Program-made: the position numbers and the translations under genes | Assembly (NCBI GenBank): GCA_958352855.1 | Contig: CATWQE010000063.1 | Coordinates: 1 to 15,044 of the forward strand | Reading direction: 5' to 3' | DNA length: 15,044 nt | Source: an uncultured Bacillota bacterium | Lineage (GTDB): Bacteria; Bacillota; Clostridia; Lachnospirales; Lachnospiraceae | Part shown: piece by piece, positions 8,401 through 14,973 of the stretch | How the letters are laid out: each line of letters begins with the position of its first letter | Numbering within the stretch: the first letter of the stretch is position 1 | The notes under the pieces: model-generated | Database searches by the model: none | What the model saw: the letters and a program-made list of their open reading frames with translations, nothing else | What the model was told of the DNA's origin: nothing

Positions 8401-9235
8401 TACCAAAGATATCCATATCTGTTCTCATAAGATTGCACAGCCTACTGTATTTATTCCTGTATTCCCTGGAACAAACTGTGAATATGACAGTACAAAAGCA
8501 TTTGAACGTGCCGGTGCGAAAGTTATTACAAAAGTATTCAAGAACCTGGATGCAGCAGATATTCGTGATTCAGTAGAAACCTTTGAAAAAGCAATTGATC
8601 AGGCGCAGATGATTATGTTCCCAGGCGGTTTCTCAGCAGGTGACGAACCAGATGGTTCTGCAAAATTCTTTGCAACTGCATTCCAGAATGCAAAGATTAA
8701 AGAAGCTGTTATGCGTCTGTTAAACGAGAGAGACGGTTTGGCGCTGGGTATCTGTAATGGTTTCCAGGCATTGATTAAACTGGGACTGGTACCATATGGA
8801 GAAATCGTAGGACAGACAGAACAGTCACCAACCCTGACCTTTAACACCATTGGACGTCATATTTCCAAGATGGTTTATACAAAGGTAGTGACCAATAAAT
8901 CCCCATGGCTGCAGAAAGCAGAGCTTGGAAAGGTTTATACAAACCCGGCTTCCCATGGAGAAGGAAGATTTGTTGCTAATGAAGAATGGCTGAAGAAGCT
9001 GTTTGAAAACGGACAGGTTGCAACACAGTACTGCGATATTAACGGAAATATTACCATGGATGAAGAATGGAATGTCAATGGTTCCTACTGTGCAATCGAA
9101 GGTATCACAAGCCCGGATGGACGTGTACTTGGAAAGATGGCACACTCTGAGAGACGCGGCGATGGCGTTGCCATGAATATTTACGGGGAACAGGATATTC
9201 AGATATTTGAATCTGGTGTGGAATATTTTAAATAA
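5471..9235 (+). CDS. purL: Phosphoribosylformylglycinamidine (FGAM) synthase, single-chain
   Basis: Cytoplasmic enzyme for the fourth step of purine synthesis: FGAR plus glutamine and ATP gives FGAM. At 1254 residues this is the large fused form, carrying the functions of PurS, PurL and PurQ, rather than the split Bacillus form. An N-terminal region (about 1-180) leads to WSDHCRHTTF (223-232) and the synthase motif NETHNHPTEIEPFGG (325-339). The second AIRS-like half includes SIGGKDSMSG (about 780-789). The glutaminase domain starts near residue 991 (FIPVFPGTNC). Its nucleophile is Cys1095 in GICNGFQ and the His-Glu pair is His1225/Glu1227 in MAHSER. GGAG (5458-5461) sets the ATG; an ATG at 5463 is out of frame. 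It resembles the clade II type (TIGR01857) of Clostridia. No other pur gene is adjacent. Confidence 0.97.
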   Translation: MSSVRRVYVEKKPDFAVQAKELKHEIESYLGIQDVEAVRVLIRYDVENISDEIFEKACNCVFSEPPVDVLFKETFDKKENSKVFSVEYLPGQFDQRADSAVQCVQFLKEDENPIIRSATTYVIEGNVSEEELEAIKAHCINPVDSREAETAKPETLVTNFEEPEDVKIFEGFADMAEAELKDLYTSLNLAMTFKDFLHIQNYYKNEEKRDPSMTEIRVLDTYWSDHCRHTTFSTELKNVTFGEGDYKEPIVKTYEKYLADRQVIYKDRDDKFVCLMDLALMAMKKLKAEGKLQDQEESDEINACSIVVPVDVDGKEEEWLINFKNETHNHPTEIEPFGGAATCLGGAIRDPLSGRTYVYQAMRVTGAADPTVSVQETMKGKLPQKKLVRGAAHGYSSYGNQIGLATGYVKEIYHPNYVAKRMEIGAVLGAAPRRAVIRENSDPGDIIILLGGRTGRDGCGGATGSSKVHTEESIETCGAEVQKGNAPTERKIQRLFRREEVSCIIKKCNDFGAGGVSVAIGELAAGLKIDLDKVPKKYAGLDGTEIAISESQERMAVVIDPKDVDTFLGYAKEENLEAIPVAVVTESPRLVMNWRGKTIVDLSRAFLDTNGAHQETDVFVDIPNKEGNVLDRAKVCDVKERWLRTLGDLNTCSQKGLVEMFDGSIGAGSVFMPYGGKYQMTETQTMVAKVPVLNRKTETVTMMSYGFDPYLSSWSPYHGAVYAVTESVARIVATGGDYSKIRFTFQEYFRRMTEDPSRWSQPFAALLGAYAAQLGFGLPSIGGKDSMSGTFNEIDVPPTLVSFAVDVAKQKDVITPELKKAGSKLVWLRTPKAEYDLPDFEALKEQYAKLHEDIQAGRVISAYALDRQGIAAAVSKMAFGNQRGVKIEHNVDERDLFTAGFGDIICEVKAGKVGELAITYTEIGEVLEEAVLKYKDMTISMAEALETWKAPLEKVFKTRSGSETDDATKSMDKGVYDTKDIHICSHKIAQPTVFIPVFPGTNCEYDSTKAFERAGAKVITKVFKNLDAADIRDSVETFEKAIDQAQMIMFPGGFSAGDEPDGSAKFFATAFQNAKIKEAVMRLLNERDGLALGICNGFQALIKLGLVPYGEIVGQTEQSPTLTFNTIGRHISKMVYTKVVTNKSPWLQKAELGKVYTNPASHGEGRFVANEEWLKKLFENGQVATQYCDINGNITMDEEWNVNGSYCAIEGITSPDGRVLGKMAHSERRGDGVAMNIYGEQDIQIFESGVEYFK

Positions 9236-9280
9236 AGATATTTCAGTAGAAAAGTAAAAAAGAGGCTACTTAGCAGCAAT

Positions 9281-9337
9281 GAAAAAAATGAGACAGCATT
9301 CAGTCGTGGAGAATGATAGGATGTGTCTCATTTTTTT
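9281..9337 (+). terminator. Rho-independent terminator after purL
   Basis: TGAGACA (9289-9295) pairs with TGTCTCA (9324-9330) and is followed by seven Ts (9331-9337). The matching A-run (9282-9288) precedes the stem. Inside, CATTC (9297-9301) pairs with GAATG (9311-9315). It lies about 45 bases after the purL stop codon. Confidence 0.88.
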
Positions 9338-9338
9338 C

Positions 9339-9367
9339 TTGCAATACAGAAGAAAAGCTGTTATAGT
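9339..9367 (+). promoter_or_regulatory. Predicted SigA promoter of the PD-(D/E)XK gene
   Basis: TTGCAA (9339-9344) and TATAGT (9362-9367) are 17 bases apart, matching consensus at four and five of six positions. The -35 starts right after the T-run of the purL terminator. The predicted leader is about 115 bases. It contains a possible hairpin, CCGTTTTG (9385-9392) with CAACAACGG (9403-9411) and one bulged base. I see nothing else in the gap between the terminator and the gene. Confidence 0.6.
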
Positions 9368-9489
9368 TAATATATATCAAAAATCCGTTTTGAGGCTGTT
9401 TACAACAACGGTTCTCACTCATTTCTATGCTTCTGTTTCTGAAGCACTTACCCAATTTATTTTATAAGAACAACAGGAGGAGTCTGCCT

Positions 9490-10479
9490 ATGACAAACAA
9501 ATTAAAGGAGTATTTTCCTATGATTCGAACCAGGAAGGAAATTTTAACCTATATTGAAGAAAGACAGGAGCTTCAGGAGATTTTTGAATCCTGGAGTGAA
9601 GAAAGGCAAGAGGAGTTTTTGGATTTTTGCTGTGGAGTCAGGGGTGTAAAAATATTATATGACAGCTTTTTCAAGGAAATTTTCAGCCCGGAACTGCATC
9701 CAGAGAGGCTGGAAGCTTTTCTGGGGCTGATTCTTGGAACAGAAGTAAAAATTAAACAGGTACTTCCTAATGATTCAGTGCGTCTTGCAGATGAAAGTAC
9801 ATTGCTCATTACAGATATAGTGGTTGAATTTGAAGATGGTGTGCTGGCTAATATAGAGGTTCAAAAAATCGGTTATAATTTTCCCGGTCAGAGAGTTGCC
9901 TGTTATTCAGCAGATTTGCTTTTGCGACAATATAAGCGGGTTAAGGCAAAGAAAAAGAAATTTACTTACCGGGATATGAAGAAGGTATATACAATTGTTT
10001 TGTTTGAAAAGAGTACAGAAGAATTTCACAAGTATCAGGATTTTTATGTACATCATTCCAGGCATGTGTTTGACAGTGGATTGAAATTAGAGACCTTACA
10101 GGAATATGTTTTAATTGCTCTTGACATTTTTAAAGAGGTTGTACACAATAAAGGTATAAAAAATGAATTAGATGCATGGCTTACCTTTATCAGTTGTGAT
10201 GAGCCGGAAAGGATGACAGAGCTTATGGAGAAATATCCACAGTTTAAAGCCATGTATCAGGATATTTATGACATGTGCTTAAATGTGGAGGGAGTGATGG
10301 AGATGTTTTCTAAAGAGTTGAGAGAATTAGATAAAAATACAGTGCAGTATATGATAGAAGAGCAGGAGAAAGAACTGGAAAGGAAGACACAGGAAAATGA
10401 GCGGCTAAAGAAGGAAGTAACAGAGCTGAAGGAGAGAATGGAAGTTTTGATGGAGCAGTTGGAGAGAGGAAAGATGTAA
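9490..10479 (+). CDS. PD-(D/E)XK nuclease-family 'transposase' protein (Rpn/COG5464-like)
   Basis: A 329-residue protein of the PD-(D/E)XK nuclease superfamily, often labelled 'nuclease family transposase' and related to Rpn recombination-promoting nucleases. The likely active-site strand pair is at residues 105-126: Asp109 in LLITDIVVE, then Glu123-x-Gln125-Lys126 in NIEVQK. GYNFPGQRVACYSADLLLRQYKR follows, a family hallmark. The C-terminus (about 288-326) is a charged coiled coil. AGGAGG (9475-9480) supports the ATG at 9490. A second AAAGGAG plus in-frame ATG at 9520 would give a product ten residues shorter. The frame stays open upstream to 9427, but that extension lacks a ribosome binding site. 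No terminal inverted repeats, so it is not an insertion sequence. Confidence 0.88.
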   Translation: MTNKLKEYFPMIRTRKEILTYIEERQELQEIFESWSEERQEEFLDFCCGVRGVKILYDSFFKEIFSPELHPERLEAFLGLILGTEVKIKQVLPNDSVRLADESTLLITDIVVEFEDGVLANIEVQKIGYNFPGQRVACYSADLLLRQYKRVKAKKKKFTYRDMKKVYTIVLFEKSTEEFHKYQDFYVHHSRHVFDSGLKLETLQEYVLIALDIFKEVVHNKGIKNELDAWLTFISCDEPERMTELMEKYPQFKAMYQDIYDMCLNVEGVMEMFSKELRELDKNTVQYMIEEQEKELERKTQENERLKKEVTELKERMEVLMEQLERGKM

Positions 10480-10500
10480 TAGAAATGAAGAGAAAAGTGT

Positions 10501-10546
10501 AAAAAAGGGGCTGTCGGGAACTAGCTATTTCCCGACGGCCCCTTTT
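10501..10546 (+). terminator. Strong bidirectional terminator between convergent genes
   Basis: A 14-bp stem pairs 10507-10520 with 10529-10542, with one T-G pair and an eight-base loop. It is followed by TTTT (10543-10546) and preceded by AAAAAA (10501-10506). It ends the PD-(D/E)XK gene on the + strand. It also serves the FUSC gene on the - strand, whose stop codon is only a few bases away. Confidence 0.92.
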
Positions 10547-10548
10547 CT

Positions 10549-11613
10549 CTACGCTGCAGTCAGCCCATCACCTTCCTGGGAAAACCGCCGCAATGATTTG
10601 CTGAAAAATTTGTAAAATGCCTGTCCGTACAGGCTTCCGCAGATGTTATGGAAAATACGGAAGAAAATAGCACCTTCCAGTCCGATGAGGCTGGTTGCCA
10701 CTGCCATGGCGCCAAAGGAATTAAACAAGGACTGCCATCCATAGGTTGCGGATAATCCAACTCCGATTCCCCCAATGATTCCCGCGTAAGAGAGAAAAGA
10801 GGGAGGAAGAACAATGTACAGGATTAAGAATACAATGCCTCCAATTACATTTCCAGGAATTCTTCCTTTGGTACGGACTTTTGAATCTTTTTCAAAAGGC
10901 AGCATAACAGACATAGCTGCAATTCCAGCCCACATGGAACGAGGCAGATTTAGAAGTTCCACTACGCACATAATAGAGGAAACTCCTAAGGCTAAAGCAA
11001 CCTGCCACTGGGTTCTGGAAGAATGAATATCAAATTCGGAAAAAAGATCTTTTATATTGCGTTTGTAAGTACGATTTTTGTGACCTCTGTAAAATACAAG
11101 CATAGTAGCTGCTGCCCCAAGAAGAAGTCCAACACTGCGAAGGGCAAAGGTTTTTCCGGAGGCATCATATCCGTAGAGCAGAAGATAGCCCAAAACAACG
11201 GTAGACTGGTTGAACATGAGAAGGTTATGACAGCTTAAAAAGGCAAGAAGGAAAATACATCCCATATTGATTGCCATTCCTGTAAGAGGGCCAAAGGAGT
11301 TTGCAAGCCTTGGCATCACAATTAAGACTGCAAAAATAATTCCCATAACACCTAAGGAATCCTTCATACCAATTCCAAAATCAGCGTTTTTAAAGACCAT
11401 AAGAAACAAGAGAAGTACAACGCCGGCAATACTGTTGTCATCACCAAATATTGCGCTGAAGCCCATAACAAATCCCATGCAGAAAATCATGGTGATTGCG
11501 ATTTTAATAAAATAAATACAGGTGTGCCCCAGCTTTTCTTTCCTGGTTTTGGCACTCCGTATAACTGCTTTGGAACCAACCTGATTTAATTGTAATTCCT
11601 GATAAAATGTCAT
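10549..11613 (-). CDS. FUSC-family membrane protein (fusaric acid resistance-like)
   Basis: A 354-residue integral membrane protein. The hydrophobic pattern is two halves: several membrane segments from about residue 34 to 175, a charged cytoplasmic linker (about 176-205, HKNRTYKRNIKDLFSEFD), then a second set from about 206 to 335. The second half contains LPRSMWAGIAAMSVMLPFE and RTKGRIPGNVIGG, the pattern of FUSC/aromatic-acid-exporter-like proteins. Such proteins are thought to export aromatic or other organic acids; the substrate here is unknown. The start is supported by GGAAGGA (complement of 11621-11627), about eight bases upstream. It lies downstream of citXG on the same strand but has its own consensus promoter, so a role with citrate metabolism is not implied. 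Confidence 0.8.
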   Translation of the reverse strand: MTFYQELQLNQVGSKAVIRSAKTRKEKLGHTCIYFIKIAITMIFCMGFVMGFSAIFGDDNSIAGVVLLLFLMVFKNADFGIGMKDSLGVMGIIFAVLIVMPRLANSFGPLTGMAINMGCIFLLAFLSCHNLLMFNQSTVVLGYLLLYGYDASGKTFALRSVGLLLGAAATMLVFYRGHKNRTYKRNIKDLFSEFDIHSSRTQWQVALALGVSSIMCVVELLNLPRSMWAGIAAMSVMLPFEKDSKVRTKGRIPGNVIGGIVFLILYIVLPPSFLSYAGIIGGIGVGLSATYGWQSLFNSFGAMAVATSLIGLEGAIFFRIFHNICGSLYGQAFYKFFSKSLRRFSQEGDGLTAA

Positions 11614-11654
11614 AAAACCATCCTTCCTGTTGTGTTTTTCTGTAGTAATGGGGC

Positions 11655-11683
11655 ATTATACCAGTAGCTGTGTGTTTTGTCAA
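11655..11683 (-). promoter_or_regulatory. Perfect-consensus SigA promoter of the FUSC gene
   Basis: On the minus strand, TTGACA (complement of 11678-11683) and TATAAT (complement of 11655-11660) are exactly 17 bases apart, matching consensus at all twelve positions. Transcription would start near 11648, giving a leader of about 35 bases. I see no palindromic operator over it, suggesting high constitutive expression unless controlled elsewhere. Confidence 0.88.
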
Positions 11684-11703
11684 ATAAAATTTAACATTTC
11701 TTG

Positions 11704-11748
11704 CTTTCAACTTTCAAAACCTCAACTTTCAAACTTTCAACTTTCAAA
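11704..11748. repeat. Three-copy 15-bp tandem repeat across the citXG stop codon
   Basis: Three adjacent 15-base units at 11704-11718, 11719-11733 and 11734-11748 all contain TCAACTTTCAAA. The first and third are identical over all 15 bases; the middle differs only in its first three bases. The first-read copy on the minus strand encodes the last residues F-E-S and the TGA stop of citXG (11737-11739). Because the period is five codons, each further copy repeats F-E-S-stop in frame. Confidence 0.93.
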
Positions 11749-13149
11749 CCAACAGTCCTTTTGAGACAAAAAATAAAGAAAATAGGTAAGAGCCAGCATA
11801 TCTGCGCTGCCGCCGGGACTGATGTTTTGCGAAACAAAATAATTGTCCAGAGCAGGGAGAATGCTTAGCTGTTCTTCATAATCACTGTGATTTAGAAATG
11901 CAGAGAGGGATTTTTGAATCCTGTTTGCAGTTTCGTAATCAGAGCGAATGATAAGGTTGGTGTCTTCTGTATTTCCCATGTAATACAAAAGTGTAGTAAG
12001 CCCTGCTTTTGTAAGAGAGCCGGTGGCTTTGTATGCTCTTTGAAATCCTGGATATCCAGAAAACAGTACATGAGGAAAACCTTCATGCGCCTCACCGCGG
12101 ATGCCGGTAATGCCATAACGGGCATAGAGTTTTTCGCCATGGGTTCTGGCAGTATCAGGAGTAATATGCTTATAATCTTCTAAAATTCTGGAAACCATGG
12201 ACTGGCAGATAGAGGACAATATTTTTGGCAGAGCAGGGGATTTTAACTCTGCCTGAAACGCAGAGTTTGCATAGCCCACAGCAGCACAGAAAATCCCACC
12301 GGAAAAAATAATGCCTTTGTGCGTGTTAATCCCTTTGGTAGCATCCAGCATGGTGATTTCTGCCTGCTGTCCAAGAACACGTAATTGCTGAAATAAAGCA
12401 GGAAGTTCCTCAAAAGAACCGTCAAAGGACAGTCCTGCCAGGGCGCAGTTTATAAAATAAGGCGTCAGGGCATAGGCGCTGGTAACAAAGGTATGGATGC
12501 ACATATCCTGATGTGAACCATTGTGAATACGGTCTACAAGTCCTGGCTTCAAACTTGTGTTTACCTCATAAAGCAAGGCCTTTTGCATCAGGCTTCCAAT
12601 ATGAACCGACATGCGGGACTGATAAAAGGTATTTATCATTTCTAAGGTCTTTTGCTGCAATTCCAGGGCGCTGTGGGTTCTGGAACGCCCACATAAAAAA
12701 GCAGGATTTTTGCAAAGCAGGCAGGTGCGTTCTGGAAAGCCTAGTTCCTGTCTGGAAACCTTGGTACCGTTTGGGCAGAGTACATCAAAATCAAAAAGCC
12801 TTCCAAGAGGATGCCTTTCTTCCTGGCGGATAAGATAAGCTTTGATAGCTTTTGGCTCAAGAGAAAGAGCAAAAAAGCCTTCCCATCCAGTATCTTTTTT
12901 TTCCTCTGTTTTTTTCAGAATCTCCCCATTTTGTTCTGAAATTCCCTGTTGAATCAGACGGATGCCAAGAGCATAGAGCCATTTGGTAAAAGGAGTAACC
13001 TTCACCGGACCGGCAATATTCAGGGTAAAGCTTACCACACAGGCCGGATGCTCTTTTAAAAGCTCCTGTTGGATTTTAACCCGCTGTTCCCGGGCATCTA
13101 ATATTTCAGAAAGGCCTATGGAAGGTCCCTGTGTCCAACATGCATGCAT
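11737..13149 (-). CDS. citXG: CitX-CitG fusion: citrate lyase prosthetic-group synthesis and transfer
   Basis: A 470-residue bifunctional protein for maturing citrate lyase. The CitX half (about 1-178) has GLSEILDAREQR (12-23), HPLGRLFDFDV (113-123) and a Cys-rich stretch CLLCKNPAFLCGRSRTHS (143-160). It moves the phosphoribosyl-dephospho-CoA group onto the carrier subunit CitD. The CitG half (about 185-465) has NTSLKPGLVDRIHNGSH (197-213), GINTHKG (273-279), GIRGEAHEGFP (349-359) and SPGGSADMLA (444-453). It makes triphosphoribosyl-dephospho-CoA from ATP and dephospho-CoA. The length matches the two separate proteins added together. Its ATG shares one base with the citC stop (TAATG), with AAGGAG about ten bases upstream, so the genes are coupled. 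No terminator follows. Confidence 0.93.
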   Translation of the reverse strand: MHACWTQGPSIGLSEILDAREQRVKIQQELLKEHPACVVSFTLNIAGPVKVTPFTKWLYALGIRLIQQGISEQNGEILKKTEEKKDTGWEGFFALSLEPKAIKAYLIRQEERHPLGRLFDFDVLCPNGTKVSRQELGFPERTCLLCKNPAFLCGRSRTHSALELQQKTLEMINTFYQSRMSVHIGSLMQKALLYEVNTSLKPGLVDRIHNGSHQDMCIHTFVTSAYALTPYFINCALAGLSFDGSFEELPALFQQLRVLGQQAEITMLDATKGINTHKGIIFSGGIFCAAVGYANSAFQAELKSPALPKILSSICQSMVSRILEDYKHITPDTARTHGEKLYARYGITGIRGEAHEGFPHVLFSGYPGFQRAYKATGSLTKAGLTTLLYYMGNTEDTNLIIRSDYETANRIQKSLSAFLNHSDYEEQLSILPALDNYFVSQNISPGGSADMLALTYFLYFLSQKDCWFES

Positions 13150-14201
13150 TACAAAGTCTCTCCTTTTTCTAAAAGTTTGTTCCGAAGCCTCTGGCCTTTT
13201 TTAGAAAGGAGATATTCATAGGTGGCAGAGGGGACAAAAGTTTTAAGCCCCTGTAAATCTCCTTCCAGAAACTTTTTCCGCACAAAAGTAGCGCTGATTA
13301 TGGTGTCATTCAGACAGTGCCTTGGCAGTTCAACCACCTGTATGCCATAGTGAGGCAGAATTTTTTTCATTTCCTGATTATATAAGGCAGTGATTTTAGA
13401 GAAAGGCTCTTCCCCCACAAAACGATGGGTAATGCCAAAGGCTTTTTGATAATAGTTTCCAAAGATTTTCAAATCCAGTTCCACAGCCTTTTCAGAACCA
13501 GAGGCTTTATCCTTTAGAAAATAATCAGGGAAGGTAGCGTGGGAAATCAGGTAATCTGAGCTTCCATGGATGAAAACGTTGGGAAAATCACTGCATCCTC
13601 TTTTTACTAATTCCAGGCGCACATCTGGAGGGAATTCTGAGGCATCCGCAGACAATACAAATACATGAAGCCGGTTACACTGTCTGGCGGCTGTTTCCAC
13701 CAGATACCGGTGTCCGTTGGTAAAGGGATTGGCATTCATAACAATTGCGCCAACCATGGTGTCCGAAAGACCTTTAAATGGCGCTGCTTCCTTTGCCAGA
13801 TATTGCTGAATACCATTTCGGCGGTTTTCCATAAGCAGCATATCCTTTGTTTCTGCAATGGAATAAAAGCCCATATCTGAGAAAATTTCGTTATATTGTG
13901 GTTTCGTAAACAAAAATAAATGAGACATTCCCTGGTCAAATGCATTGGTAATGAGCTGGGTCATAATACGCTGCAGCAGACCTTCGCCCTGGAGAGTTTT
14001 ATCTATGGCAATACATTTTAAAATATTTTCGTGTCTGGAACCGCAGCCAACAATTCCTCCTTCATCATTACATAAAAGCACAGAATATTGAATCTGCTGG
14101 TCATAAGTCAGATCATTTTTTGCCAGAAAGGCTTTTAATTTTTCAAGCTTCCGGTAATGAAAAGGAAAACCTTCTTCCAGATAATAAGATTGAGAATTCA
14201 T
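13149..14201 (-). CDS. citC: [Citrate (pro-3S)-lyase] ligase
   Basis: Acetylates the thiol of the prosthetic group on citrate lyase with ATP and acetate, switching the lyase on. The 350-residue protein has a GNAT-like N-terminal domain, with QGEGLLQRIMTQLI at 71-84. The nucleotidyltransferase domain begins near residue 149 with VMNANPFTNGHRYL (154-167), which contains the HxGH-type nucleotide-binding motif in its TNGH form. It ends with ISATFVRKKF (302-311), the second nucleotide-binding block. AAAGGAG lies about five bases upstream of the ATG. It is the first gene of the operon, with citXG overlapping its stop codon. The lyase subunit genes citD, citE and citF, usually next to citC, are absent from the window. 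Confidence 0.95.
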   Translation of the reverse strand: MNSQSYYLEEGFPFHYRKLEKLKAFLAKNDLTYDQQIQYSVLLCNDEGGIVGCGSRHENILKCIAIDKTLQGEGLLQRIMTQLITNAFDQGMSHLFLFTKPQYNEIFSDMGFYSIAETKDMLLMENRRNGIQQYLAKEAAPFKGLSDTMVGAIVMNANPFTNGHRYLVETAARQCNRLHVFVLSADASEFPPDVRLELVKRGCSDFPNVFIHGSSDYLISHATFPDYFLKDKASGSEKAVELDLKIFGNYYQKAFGITHRFVGEEPFSKITALYNQEMKKILPHYGIQVVELPRHCLNDTIISATFVRKKFLEGDLQGLKTFVPSATYEYLLSKKGQRLRNKLLEKGETL

Positions 14202-14235
14202 AGGGACTCCTTTCTTGTGGAAAATATATAGAGTA

Positions 14236-14265
14236 ATTTTATCATATAAGCTGCTTATAATGCAA
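14236..14265 (-). promoter_or_regulatory. Predicted citC promoter with a palindromic operator in the spacer
   Basis: On the minus strand, TTGCAT (complement of 14260-14265) and TAAAAT (complement of 14236-14241) are 18 bases apart. The -10 is good (five of six); the -35 is weak (TTG only). The perfect 15-base palindrome TATAAGCTGCTTATA (14245-14259), with seven-base arms and one central base, fits inside the spacer. This is a classic position for a repressor. A weak -35 also suits an activator. The regulator is unknown. Confidence 0.6.
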
Positions 14266-14301
14266 ATTCACAGAAGAAAAAATATATACGCGAAGATAGG
14301 C

Positions 14302-14330
14302 TGGACGGAATTGTATATTTTTGCTACTAT
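14302..14330 (+). promoter_or_regulatory. Possible promoter of the HutD/Ves-family gene
   Basis: TGGACG (14302-14307) and TACTAT (14325-14330) are 17 bases apart, each matching consensus at four of six positions. The -10 is preceded by TGC, an extended -10 feature. The leader would be about 55 bases. Confidence 0.4.
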
Positions 14331-14391
14331 GAAATAAAAAATATCTATTACAGGGAAGTAAAAAATAATGAAAAGCCGGAGGAAAAGGAAA

Positions 14392-14973
14392 ATGAGCGAA
14401 ACATATGTTATTAAGAAAAAAGAAGCGTGCAAAACATCTTTGTGGTCGGGAGGAAGTACAACAGAATTATACATTTATCCGGAATCATCAGATTATAAAG
14501 AAGGAAATTTTCAGTGCAGAATCAGCAGTGCTACCGTTGAAGCAGAGCGTTCCGATTTTACAAGCCTGCCGGGAGTAAAGCGCTATTTATCTATTTTTAG
14601 CGGACATTTAGATATGATTCATGGAGAAAATCAGAAAGTTTCTCTGGAACCTTTCCAGGTGGATTCCTTTGACGGGGGTGTTCCTACGGTAAGCTTTGGA
14701 AAAGTGACAGACTTTAATCTCATGCTGAAAAATGGGGCAGAGGGGGAAATGATAACCGCGCAGCTAAAATCGGGAGAAGAGATTATTCTGGAACCAAAGG
14801 GAAAAGAAAATCTGCTGGCTATTTACGTGGTTGAAGGGGAAATTACCTTAGGGGATAAACAGGTGAAGAAACAGGAAATGCTGATTTGTAAAGCATGGGA
14901 AGAAAAAACAGAGGTTGAAAATAAGGGGGAACAGGAGGCGAAAATAGGGATTTGCAGGGTTTTGGTGGAATAA
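14392..14973 (+). CDS. HutD/Ves-family cupin protein
   Basis: A 193-residue cytoplasmic protein of the HutD/Ves family, a bicupin-like fold whose biochemical role is not settled. HutD is found with histidine-use operons, and Ves was named in E. coli as an environmental-stress protein. Matching blocks are WSGGSTTELYIYP (18-30), FQCRISSATVEAERSDFTSLPG (40-61, with YLSIFSGHLDMIHG after it), FDGGVPT (93-99) and DFNLM (107-111). An upstream in-frame ATG at 14368 has only a weak site. GGAGG (14378-14382) is nine bases before the ATG at 14392, which I chose. No hut genes are nearby. It is divergent from citC and has no clear terminator. The remaining 71 bases of the window are AT-rich with no feature I can support. 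Confidence 0.88.
   Translation: MSETYVIKKKEACKTSLWSGGSTTELYIYPESSDYKEGNFQCRISSATVEAERSDFTSLPGVKRYLSIFSGHLDMIHGENQKVSLEPFQVDSFDGGVPTVSFGKVTDFNLMLKNGAEGEMITAQLKSGEEIILEPKGKENLLAIYVVEGEITLGDKQVKKQEMLICKAWEEKTEVENKGEQEAKIGICRVLVE

Noticed and set aside
5471..9235. Several open frames of 64-106 residues on both strands within purL
   Set aside because: They overlap a full-length, motif-complete purL in other frames and lack ribosome binding sites or recognisable content.
9279..9467. Small + strand open frame (62 residues) between purL and the PD-(D/E)XK gene
   Set aside because: It starts inside the purL terminator hairpin, runs through the predicted promoter and leader, and has no ribosome binding site.
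9490..10479. Insertion sequence carrying the 'transposase-family' gene
   Set aside because: No flanking inverted repeats or target duplications are visible. The gene sits neatly between a promoter and a dedicated terminator, and the family is nuclease-like rather than a classical transposase.
11704..11748. Possible CRISPR or larger repeat array
   Set aside because: Units are 15 bases, directly adjacent with no spacers, and only three in number: a simple tandem repeat.
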